Shown piece after piece: positions 1-10,530 of a stretch of DNA of 64,000 bases. The translations under genes were made by a program, and so were the position numbers. Numbering within the stretch: position 1 is the first letter of the stretch; the number at the start of each line of letters is the position of its first letter. The notes beneath the pieces are model-generated. The model had not been told where the DNA came from. It did no database searches and was given only the letters and a program-made list of their open reading frames with translations. The DNA is from Rhynchosporium graminicola. Its lineage: Eukaryota > Ascomycota > Leotiomycetes > Helotiales > Ploettnerulaceae. The stretch covers positions 586,015 to 650,014 of the forward strand of contig FJUW01000042.1 in NCBI GenBank assembly GCA_900074885.1, read 5' to 3'.

Positions 1-265
1 AACGATATAAGACTTAAGGCGGTATATAAGTAAGAATAAACAAGTAGAGAGGCTAAGAGCGATCTTATATAGTCTACTACAAAGGAAACAAAAAGATAAA
101 GAAGGAAGAAGAAGAGAGATAGAGTGTAAAGCACCTTATATATATATACTAGTACTAGTCTGATACTATATCGAGTCGGGCATTAGTTCTACCGGGATAC
201 CTATGAACTTAGGCCCTAGTATCTATCCTTCTTCTTATATAATATTCAGGTGAGCTATCGTTATA
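1..265 (-). repeat. Family-A LTR (3' LTR of A2), edge-truncated by 3 bp
   Basis: Reverse complement of the 268-bp LTR found at 1,193, 8,701, 16,181, 23,308 and 33,605. The intact LTR begins TGTAACGAT and ends TCGTTACA (reconstructed by comparing copies), a perfect short inverted repeat. A TATA-like TATATATAAGG lies near the middle. It is followed at 269-278 by a C-run, the complement of the polypurine tract. Confidence 0.88.
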
Positions 266-764
266 TTACCCCCCCCCCTAAGAAGAGCTTAACCCTAAGC
301 TCGGAAGGTTATACTTTATACTAGAAATTAGTTTTTATTATAACTATTTTTATCGATATTCGCGTAATAAGCGCTAGCCGCTCTTTAGTAGTAGTAAATT
401 CTTTATTAGGTTCTAACTAGTTATATCGCTATAATAGTACTATATTAGTCGTAGCTTCTAAATTAGGCAGTAAGCTATATTTACTTTATCTATTTATAGC
501 GGGAGTCGAGTTTAAGTAGGATATAAGATATATAAAAGAAAGGGTTTATTAATATTAGAGCTTTTCCTTTTTAATTATAATAACTACTTAAACTTATAAG
601 TTTACTCTCCTTAGACTATAATATAGTTCTTAGAGTAGATATCGTTACTAATTACTATAGTAGTCTACTATAATCTTATATATTAATCGACTTAATTAAT
701 TCTTCTCTTATTATAAGTAAGTTCTTCGCTTTAGTATTAGAGATAATCTTCAGGTAAGATATAA

Positions 765-1192
765 GAGTTCTACGGATCTATAACGCTAACTCTTATAGTA
801 CCCTTACTAGTTCCTACTAGTACTCTTTCAGTAGTATATTATATATATTACTTGCGATATATTCGCGCTTTCCTTAAGATAAAGTATAATAATACTCCTA
901 TTCTAGAACTTCTATATTCGTTTAATAAGCTTAACTCTAAGCTTTATAAGTATTATTCGGCGTTAAAGAGTAGTTATAAGTATATAAGTTACTTGAACCT
1001 GAACGTAGTTATATATACTAACGCGTTATAGTTACCTGACTATATTAATATAAAGTATACTATCTTATCCGGTTTACTTCCTAATAGCGAAGCTAAGGAC
1101 GCGGAGCTAAATCGGAGCGGTATTATAGCTACTTATAAAGCTATTAATCGTATCTATCGTCTCGCGAAATCTGCTACTTCTACTACTATATT
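765..1192 (+). pseudogene. Antisense ORF of family A, first part (A2 copy)
   Basis: Read on the plus strand, opposite to the A2 gag-pol, this 428-bp stretch is one open frame broken by a single TAG at 1,029. Recognisable conserved blocks include LEITTI at the junction with 9,865, RIYRLAKSA near 1,160 and LNRSGIIATYKAINR near 1,110. The same peptide is encoded antisense in A1 (7,774-8,201) and A3 (32,678-33,105), with differences of the RIP type. It continues after the A1 insertion at 9,865. The family is unknown to me; no domain is recognised. An antisense gene inside the element is an inference from frame conservation. Confidence 0.55.
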
Positions 1193-1460
1193 TATGACGA
1201 TAGCTCACCTGAATATCATATGAGAAGAAGGATAGATAACAGGGCCTAAGTTCATAGGTATCCCGGCAGAACTAGTATCCGACCCGGTATAATATCGGAC
1301 TAATACTAGTATATATATATAAGGTGCCTTATACTCTATCTCTCTTCTTCTTCTTTCCTTATCTTTTTATTTCCTTTATAGTAAACTATATAAGATCACT
1401 CTTAGCTTCTCTACTTGTTTATTCTTACTTATATATTACTTTAAGTCTTATATTATTATA
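1193..1460 (+). repeat. Family-A 5' LTR of A1
   Basis: 268 bp, starting TATGACGATAGC (RIP-altered TGTGACGATAGC) and ending ATTATTATA. It is preceded by ATATT (1,188-1,192). The internal region starts TTAAATAAAAAG, as it does after the other two 5' LTRs of this family. Confidence 0.9.
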
Positions 1461-1929
1461 TTAAATAAAAAGATCAAGATAGCTAGAGATAGCTTATTAT
1501 AATATCTTACTACTAAGTTAGTTATTCGATAACTACTTATATATAGCTAAGATACTAGAGATCTCTCGGATAACTATAAATTAGAGTTTAATTTAGCTTA
1601 TTATAAATAGTATAATAAAGGAGGTTTTCGCTAACGCTCTTTTAATAACCCCCTTAGTATAAAGGAATTATAAATAGATTTTAAAGAAAGTATAATAAAT
1701 ACTCCGGAACTTTAACCTCTATATATCACTGCTGAAATAGCTTTAATATATCTCTTTTTAAGCTATTATTATAGCTCTTAACTAATAAACTAGAGATCTC
1801 TCTAGTTCTAGGGGAACCTAACGCGACTCCTCTTATTCTACTTCCGAACTTAATCTATTATACTTTTCCTTACTCTAAATATCTCTTACTCTAGAGAATA
1901 TTAATACCTTATTAAGGAAATACTAACTA

Positions 1930-4900
1930 AGAGGGAAAGGAAAATAAAAGCGAAATTCACTAGGAGTATAATCGCTAAGTACTCCTATTATTATAGGTAA
2001 CTCGAACCTGATCTATTCCCTCTTATAATAATTAGCGGACTAGGAGGAGAAGAATAACTCTCTAGAAGATACTATAGATAGACTAATCTCTATATAAGAT
2101 AAGTTCCTTATAGGAGTCCCTCGCTTATCTTCGACTCTCTTACTAGAACTAATACTATAATCTCCGCGTATAGTAGAGTTTAATAACTTAATAAACTCTA
2201 TTCTAATACGTAGTACTAAGAGAGAAGATATTATTCTTAATAAACTATCTTCTTCTCCTAGTGCCGAATTAGTAGAGTTACGCCTTAGGAAGTCTTATCT
2301 TACTAAGAAGATCTTATCCCTAGATAATAGATCGGATTCTACTTTCCTTTAATAGAGAGTATCGATACGAGACCGGCTAGCGGTAAACGCTGACTATTAC
2401 CCTATAGACTTCTCCCGGCGCGTTCTTATATAGGGACTAGTTACTAGATTAACTAAGGAGTATCTTATACTTTAGTACTTTACTAATAAGTTTAAGACTA
2501 GTAATAAAATAATCTTCTTATTAGAGGAGAACTTTCTTATTAGTTTAGAGGAAGATAACTATTATAACGCTTTCTATTACCTGGAAATATAATAACCTAG
2601 CTATATACGCGAGACTTTCGCCGAGTTTCGTAGTCGATTTTAAAGCGCTATTATCTAAGGTAAAATTAAAAAGAAAGAGTAGTTCTTTTATATATAGGAT
2701 AAGATTATATTATTCTTACGCGCTTTAACTCTTATTATTAAATTAATATAGAATAAGAATTACGCTTCTATAGTTAGATCCTTACTTTCTTTTAATACTA
2801 AGTATCGCTATAACTTAGAATATACTTATCTTAAGAAAGCTATTACTTAGGTATAATACTATAAGCTTATTATTACTACTGCGATTACTACTAGTTCTAC
2901 CTCTTACTAGTCCTTAAGCTTAGCTCCTCGATAAACTACTCTTGTACTATACGTACGTACCTCTACTTTAGTATAGTCTAGTACTCCCTCCGCGCTAAAA
3001 CGCTTTACTACCTCGACCGGAGAACTCTCTAGGTATTATAGTTATAGATAGCTCGGTTATATTAAGCTAGATTACTTTAACTTACTTAAGGTTTAATTAA
3101 TTAATAAATTTCTAGAAGAGGATTAAGTAACTAAGGAAGTAATAGAAGATATACCTTCCGAATCTGGACTAATACTAAAGGGAAATAATAAGGCTTAAGT
3201 AAAAACTCTTTCCTAGGTCTATATAAGTATAATCTCTTTAATCTGGACTTTAACTCCTTAATAGGAAGTAAGTAATTTATATATCTAACTATAGTTAGTA
3301 TAAACGGGCTAAGAGTCTCTATAAATAATCTAATTAATACTAGAGCGAATAGTTATCTGTTTATTAATTATACTTTTATTAGATAACTATTAGAGGCCCT
3401 TAGTATTAAAATCGAGCTACTACTTTATTCTATTCTAATACGTAAGTTCTAATAGTCTATTAGAACCTATATTACCTATTTTATACGTTTATACTTTTCT
3501 ATTAATAATAAGCGTATTTATAATTACTCTTTTATTCTCCTCGATTTAGGATAATAAGATATAATTATTAGTATTAAATAGATATAACGATTTCAGGTTA
3601 AGCTAGATACGCTTTATTATAAGCTACTATAGCCGGAATACTATCTAGTTACCTTCTAATATAATAAGGAGATAATTATAACTCTATTGCCTTGTAAACC
3701 TAGTATTAATCGATCTTACTAAATCGATACTAACGCGCGGGACTTAGCTATAAACTAGCTAGATTAACGCTAATTAACTAAATAGTAATAATATAATATA
3801 TTAATATATTATTCTTACTTTTTAACTTATTTCTGCTTATTACTAAGGAATCTGAATCTTTTTCCGCTCTAACTTTATCGAGAAAAGTACTTACGCTGAA
3901 ACCTTATTATAAGTGCTTCTTTTAACCTCTAAGGATCTAGAAACTAGTTCTGATTTACTAAATTAGTATTATAGCTTTTTACTTTAATATAAAATATAAA
4001 AGTTCTGAATTATTCTTTACTAGTATCTACGAGATAGACTACTTCTTATAAGACTATCTAAATAGTAACTCTCTTAAGGATCCTGATACTAAATAACTTA
4101 TAGCCGAAAAGCTATTAGAATAGTATTATACTCTTAAGAAAGCTTTTTCTAAGCGGGATTCTAATATTCTTCTGCTATATTACTTATATAATTATAAAAT
4201 TATTCTAGAAGAACTATTACCTAACGTATATTTACTCTTATATTAGTAATCTATAGATGAACTATAAGTAACTAAGGAGTACTTTATAGAAAACTTAGAT
4301 AAGGGATTTATCGAATCCAGCTAAAGTCCCTTTATATTACTTATACTATTCGTTAAGAAGGCCGACAGAGGATTACGCTTCTATATTAACTATCGTAAGC
4401 TTAATACGATCACTCGAAAGGATTCCTATCTAATACTTAGGATCGATAAGCTCTTAACTTATATATCTAAAGTAGTAATTTTTACTAAATTAGATATCAA
4501 AGTAGTATTTAACTATATTTATATAGACCTCGAATCCGAGGAGTATATTATCTTCTGAACTCGCTTCGGATCCTATAAATATAAAGTATTACTTTTTAGA
4601 CTTTATAACGGACTTAGTATATACTAGCGATATATAAATAATATACTATTAGACTATTTAGATAATTTCTATATAGCTTACTTAGATAATATTCTTATAT
4701 ACTCGGAAACGCTTTAGGAATATAAGAAATATATTAAATTAGTATTATAACGCTTAATAGATACTAGATTCTAAGTAGATATTAAGAAAAGTGAATTCTA
4801 TATTACTCGGACTAAATACCTTAGATATATTATTACTACTAATAGAATTAAGCTAGATCCTGAGAAAGTAATATTATTAGTAGACTAGAAGTACTCCGAA

Positions 4901-7110
4901 ATAGTAATAGCTATGAAATCCTTCTTAGGATTCTATAAGTTCTATTATTAATTTATTCGGAATTTCGGCCTTATTACTAAACCTCTCTTAATACTTACTC
5001 GGCTTATAGTACTATAGAATTTTACTAATGATTATAAGAAGTCCTTCGACGATTTATATTAATAGCTACTATTAGTATAGAAACTATACTATTTCGACTT
5101 TAAATTATAAACTAAACTAGAAACTAATACTTCTAATAGTATAATAGCTAGAGTTATCTCCTAATTATATAAAGATAACTAGTAGTATCTAATTAGATTC
5201 TACTTCTATATTCTTAATAGATATAAACTAAACTAAGAGATTTATAATAAGGAGCTATACGCTATTATTAAGTCTTTCCGGAAATAGAAACCGGAACTTA
5301 TATCTTTACGATATTATACTAGCGTATATATAGACTATCGATCCTTAGAATACTTTATAACTATTAAGGTCCTAACTAATAAGTAAGCTAGATAAATAGA
5401 ATTCCTTTTCGAATTTAACTTTCAAATTATATATACGTTTAGTAAAGATAACGCTAAAGCTAATATCCTTAGTTATAAGGAATAAGATCTAAGGATATAG
5501 GAATAATAGAAATAGGATAATAGATCTTAGGTTTTATTACTTTTAGATTACTTAGATCTTAAGATTAATACGGAACTAGCTAAGTATTATATCGATTAAA
5601 TTAGTTATATATACTTAATATTACTAAGGATTAATATACTATTAGAACTTATACGTAACTCTTTTAATTTAATCGAGAAACTATATTAATTTAACTAAGA
5701 ATCGTTCTCTAAGGAACGAAATATATTAAGAGATAGTTATACTATTAATAATAGTTTACTACTTTATAATAGTTGTTTATACGTATAATACTATACTCTA
5801 TTATATACTCGTTTAATTAGCGAAATCTATAATTAAGTTTCCTCTGCTTATCTAAACGCTTATAAGACCGCTGAAATAATTTCTACTTATTACTACTAGA
5901 AAGGACTTATATCAGATATAAAATAGTATACTTATAATTACTACTCTTACTAGTACTCTTATTCGAAACAGACGAAATAGTAAGGATTCCTCTACTTATT
6001 ACTAGTACTTAGCTACCTTATATAGTACTTAGCTATAGATTTTAAGAACTTCTCGCTTAATAACTAAGGATTTAATAAGATATTAGTATTTATCGACCGC
6101 CTAAGGAAAGACTTTATATCGATATTATACTATTATAATATCGATACTTATAAGATAGTGATATTATTTATCTAATAGATATATTGTTTCGGATATACTC
6201 TTAAGTTAATTATATCCGACTAAGGAGCTTAGCTAGTCTTATCTTTCTAGTAAGAGTTTTATTATATAATTAGAGTTAAGGTTAAGCTGTTTATCTCTTT
6301 CTACTAGTAAACTAATAGATAAATAGAGATTATAAACTAGTATATTAACTAATACTTTAGATCTTTCGTTAATTATTACTAAAGTAACTAGAGCGAATTA
6401 CTACTAATAATAAACTATACTTAAGTAACCTTACCTTATAATTCTATCGGTATAGCGCTATATACCCTTAAATATAGTATATTACCGCGGAATAGCTAGG
6501 ATTAGAAGTAACTTATAGTATCGATATCGTAAGAGAAGCTTAACTATACTAATACTAAATCCTTAGCTAAATATACTAAATCCGCTATCGAGGTTATAAA
6601 AGCTAATATACTAGCTACTTAGTAGAAGATAAGCGCTATAACTGACCCGAAATAGCGTAATATCGACTAGGAAGTTAGAAATAAGGTATTTCTCTTTATA
6701 AGGAACCTTAAGAATTACTAGCTAAGTAAGAAGCTATCTAGACTCTAAGTAAGACTATACTAAGTCTTAGCTAAGATTAGATACTCCTATAAGCTAGATT
6801 TACTCCTAGGATCCTTTATATATAATATATTCGCCTCTGAATTACTCTTTAAGGACTCGGACGACTTATTACTAAGCTAAGAGTTACTAAACTTATCCCC
6901 GGAGGTTATTACTACTTAAGAAGAGTAGGAGTTATAAGATATACTTACTATATAGCTCTTAAGAGGTAATCTAAAGTATTAAGTTAGCTAGCTAAGCTAT
7001 AACTCGGACTTAACTTAGTATAATACTTCCGACCTAATAAGTACTCTATATAAGCTTAGAGACTTCTACGCTATTAACTTAAGTAAACCTAGACCTCCGT
7101 GTAAACTAGA
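1930..7110 (+). pseudogene. RIP-degraded gag-pol of A1 (chromovirus)
   Basis: A once-continuous gag-pol. Seen in the translation: a gag zinc knuckle (3,034-3,075) in which the Cys and His codons read TAT/TAC (Tyr), as expected from G-to-A and C-to-T change; a protease-like block with NTRANSYLF near 3,330; RT blocks FIESS and FVKKADRGLRF near 4,310-4,390; the YLDD box at 4,679-4,690, now YLDN; an integrase core with LAIDF near 6,030 and a SD-stop-G block near 6,210; and a C-terminal chromodomain-like block near 6,925-7,085 (LKY.VSWL.YDSDLT.YNA). Nearly all stops can be derived from CAA, CAG, CGA or TGG. The element cannot be active. Confidence 0.85.
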
Positions 7111-7241
7111 CTAGTAGATTAAAGCTTAGGAAAACGGAATAGATAATTATAATTACTTAGAGGATAATAAGCTATTATAGTTATTAGTATTAGAATTTAT
7201 TACTAAGGATAATCCTCTGATTATATTCTATAATAATACTA

Positions 7242-8201
7242 TATTTAAAACTTTACTTCTTTAACTATCTCTATTTTATTAGCTTTCTCTCTTAAGTTCT
7301 CTAGAGCTTCTAGTAATTATAGAATATTTAGAACTAGAATTACTATATCTAACTCCTTATCTAAATCTACTAATATAGCTCTAGTAGTAGATTAAGTATA
7401 ATAGCTAATCCTATAAGGTTTCTTCTTTAGAGAAAGTCCAGGAGTATCTAGATCTAATACTATCTCTGAACTAGAAAGCAAATTCCTTTTTCCCTTAGTA
7501 TCTGATATTATAACTTTAAATATAGCTTTCTTTATAAATTCCTATATAATACTATTTAACTCTTTTATTTATTTTAATACTATTTATATTATTAATTCAG
7601 ATTTCGCTAAATCTATTATTAAAAGATCTAGATCTTATATTACGTTAGTATTATACTAGTATCTAAGGATTTAAGATCTTAACTTATTACTTTAATAAAC
7701 TCTAATTCCTTAAATACTTTCTCTATAGAACGCCTTAAAGCTTAAGTCTCTGCTAATTATATAGTAGTAATCTCTAATATAGTAGTAGGAGTAGTAGATT
7801 TCGTAAGACGATAGATCCGATTAATCGCCTTATAAGTAGCTATAATACCGCCCCGATTTAGCTCCGCGTCTTTAGTTTCGCTACTAAGAAGTAAACCGGA
7901 TAAAATAGTATACTTCGTATTAATATAGTTAGGTAACTATAACGCGTTAGTATATATAATTACGTTTAGGTTTAAGTAATTTATATACTTATAACTACTC
8001 TTTAACGCTAAATAATACTTATAAAGCTTAGAGTTAGGCTTATTAAATAAGTATAAGAGTTCTAAAATAAGAGTATTATTATACTTTATCTTAAGGAAAG
8101 CGCGAATATACTATAGGTAATATATATAATACGCCGCCGAAAGAGTACTAGTAGGAACTAGTAAAGGTACTATAGGAGTTAGTATTATAGATCCGTGAAA
8201 C
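7242..8201 (-). pseudogene. Antisense ORF of family A (A1 copy)
   Basis: Minus-strand frame lying between pol and the 3' LTR, opposite to gag-pol. The first part (8,201 down to about 7,620) carries the same peptide as the A2 and A3 copies, e.g. SKLYKYY, YIRAFLKIKYNNT and LNRGGIIATYKAINRIYRL. Near 7,620 the conserved reading moves to another frame and runs to a stop near 7,242, ending KEVKF. Stops in the frame are TAA/TAG/TGA at sites that are Gln or Arg codons in other copies. No family is recognised; no signal peptide or catalytic motif is seen. Confidence 0.55.
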
Positions 8202-8700
8202 CCCTATACTATACTTAAGGATTATCCTTAAAACTAAAATAGGAAACTTACTTATATTAAGAGAAGTGTTAATTAGGTTGATTAATATATAAGATTAAAG
8301 TAGACTGCTATAGTAGTTAGTAATAATACCTACTCTAGAAGCTATATCGTAATCTAAGGAGAATAAACTTATAAGTTAAAGTAGTTATTGTAGTTAAAAA
8401 GGAAAAGCTCTAATATTAATAAACTCTTTCCTTTATATACCTTACGCCTTACTTAAACTCGACTCCTATTATAAATAGATAAAGTAAATACTACTTACCG
8501 CCCGATTTAGAAGCTACGAATAATATAATAATATTATAGCGATATAACTAGTAAGAACCTGATAAAGAATTTACTACTACTAAAGAGCGGCTAGCGCTTA
8601 TTACGCGAATATCGACGAAAACAGTTATAATAAAGATTAATTCTAGTATAAACTATAACCTTCCGAGCTTAGGGTTAAGCTCTTCTTAGGGGGGGGGTAA

Positions 8701-8968
8701 TATAACGATAGCTTACCTGAATATTATATAAGAAAAAGGATAGATAATAGGGCCTAAGTTCATAAGTATCCCGGTAGAACTAGTATCTAACCCGGTATAG
8801 TATCGGACTAGTACTAGTATATATATATAAGGTGCTTTATACTCTATCTCTCTTCTTCTTCTTTCCTTATCTTTTTGTTTCCTTCGTAGTAGACTATATA
8901 AGATCGCTCTTAGCCTCCCTACTTGTTTATTCTTACTTATATACCGCCTTAAGTCTTATATCGTTATA
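8701..8968 (+). repeat. Family-A 3' LTR of A1
   Basis: 268 bp, starting TATAACGATAGC and ending TCGTTATA. It is directly preceded by a G-run (8,689-8,697), the polypurine tract that primes plus-strand synthesis. The right flank is ATATA rather than the ATATT seen left of the 5' LTR. Confidence 0.9.
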
Positions 8969-9620
8969 ATATAGCTATAGAAGCTATAATAGTAGGGAAA
9001 TATAGTAAAAGGGCTACGCCAAAGATACTACTATCGTCGGAATCGTTATCCTTCTCCTTCTTCTTTCTACTACTAGTCTTCTTCTTATTAGTCTTATTAG
9101 TCTTACTCTCTCCCTCCTTCTTCTTCAGCTATTCGGTATATAGGATCTACTTCTTTCCAGACTTCTCCTTAAACTCCTTCTTCTTATGCTTATTAATAAC
9201 AAAATAGTTCTCTAGAGTATACTTTAGCGATATCTATTTATAGTACTTATAAGTCGGCTTAGCTTCCTTACTAGCCGGCTTAGTAGCTCCTCTATTACTT
9301 CCTTTCTTAGAATTAGATACAGACTTATTACTATATAGAGCTTAACTAGCTATCTTACTAGTAGAGTCACTCGCTCTAGCTTTATTAGTAATATCTTTAA
9401 TCAGACTAATCAAGGTCACTCCTAAGTTAGCCTTCTTATTCGTCTCTAAGTTATTACTAGAAGAAACTCTTAAGAGAGAACGTTATCTTTTAGCTTATAT
9501 AAGCCACTTCTCTGAAACTATAGTAATAAATATAATTAGATACTATACCGGAAGTAGAGCTATTATTAAAGTCTCTAATTTAGTAATTAAGAGCTTAAAA
9601 GCGATAATAAACTTCTCTAG
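8969..9620 (-). other. Orphan AT-rich segment between two LTR copies
   Basis: 652 bp unrelated to any other part of the window. On the minus strand it reads as a lysine/serine-rich coding relic (KYTLENYFVINKHKKKEF followed by a KKKEGE block) with stops consistent with RIP. It could be the flank of a different family-A copy joined here by misassembly, because the element's target-site duplication is found only after the next LTR fragment. No family is recognised. Confidence 0.45.
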
Positions 9621-9621
9621 N
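9621..9621. other. Assembly gap (single N)
   Basis: A single N separates the orphan segment from an LTR fragment that lacks its first 30 or so bases. This marks a contig join inside a repeat. Confidence 0.95.
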
Positions 9622-9859
9622 AGAAGAAGGATAGATAATAGGGCCTAAGTTCATAGGTATCCCGGCAGAACTAGTATCCGACCCGGTATAGTATCGGACT
9701 AGTACCGGTATATATATATAAGGTACTTTATACTCTATCTCTCTTCTTCTTCTTTCCTTATCTTTTTGTTTCCTTCGTAGTAGACTATATAAGATCGCTC
9801 TTAGCCTCCCTACTTGTTTATTCTTACTTATATACCGCCTTAAGTCTTATATCGTTATA
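9622..9859 (+). repeat. Family-A LTR fragment (true 3' LTR of A1?)
   Basis: Starts inside the LTR at AGAAGAAGG and runs to TCGTTATA. It is followed by ATATT (9,860-9,864), matching the left flank of A1, and then by the continuation of A2. It is probably the second half of the same LTR as 8,701-8,968 in the real genome. Confidence 0.8.
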
Positions 9860-9864
9860 ATATT

Positions 9865-10396
9865 AGAGATTACTACTATATAATTAGTAGAGACTTAAGC
9901 TTTAAGGCGATCTATAGAGAAGATATTTAAGGAGTTAGAGTTTATTAAAGTAATAAGTTAAGATCTTAAACCTTTAGATACTAGTATAATACTAACGTGA
10001 TATAAGATCTAGATCTTTTAATAATAGATTCGGCGAAGTCTAAGTTAATAGTTTAAATAGTATTAAAGTAAATAAAGGAGTTAAATAGTATTATATAAGA
10101 ATTTATAAAAAAAGCTATATTTAAAGCTATAATATTTAATACTAAGGGAAAACGAAATTTACTTTCTAGTTTAGAAATAGCGTTAGATCTAGATACTCCC
10201 GGACTTTCTCTAAAAAAGAAAGCTCGTAGGATTAGTTATTATACTTAGTCTATTACTAAAGCTATATTAGTAAATTTAGATAAGGAGTTAGATATAGTAG
10301 TTCTAGTTCTAGATATTCTAGATTTACTAGAAGCTCTAGAGAACTTAAGAGAGAAAGCTAGTAAAGTAGAAGTAATAGAGGAAGTAGAGTTTTAGA
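9865..10396 (+). pseudogene. Antisense ORF of family A, second part (A2 copy)
   Basis: Continues the frame of 765-1,192 across the A1 insertion for about 150 bp, with stops that replace Gln/Arg codons. A conserved reading then proceeds in another frame through IKELNSII, FIKKAIFKA, SLKKKARRISYYT and LDILDLLEALENL, to a stop after EVEF near 10,396. The same frame change occurs in A1 and A3, so it predates the copies. It may be a frameshift site, an intron or an old indel. The function is not known. Confidence 0.5.
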
Positions 10397-10530
10397 TATA
10401 GTATTATTATAGAGTATAATCAGAGGATTATCCTTAGTAATAAATTTTTAATACTAGTATTATAATAGCTTATTATCCTCTAAGTAACTATAGTTATTTA
10501 TTCTGTTTTCTTAAGCTTTAATCTATTAGT

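Larger units (their letters stand above)
1193..9859 (+). mobile_element. Ty3/Gypsy chromovirus A1 (RIP-degraded), nested in A2
   Basis: Plus-strand family-A element inserted in A2. The left flank 1,188-1,192 is ATATT and the right flank after the last LTR (9,860-9,864) is ATATT, a 5-bp target-site duplication; removing the insert restores A2 continuity. From 1,193 to the end of the LTR at 8,968 it measures 7,776 bp. As assembled, a further 652 bp (8,969-9,620), an N and a partial LTR (9,622-9,859) follow, and the perfect duplication belongs to that last LTR. This suggests a contig join through the LTR rather than a real extra LTR. Order: gag about 1.93-3.15 kb with zinc knuckle, protease at 3.33 kb, RT 4.3-4.8 kb, RNase H 5.1-5.5 kb, integrase 5.9-6.7 kb, chromodomain 6.9-7.1 kb, then the antisense ORF. 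Confidence 0.88.
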
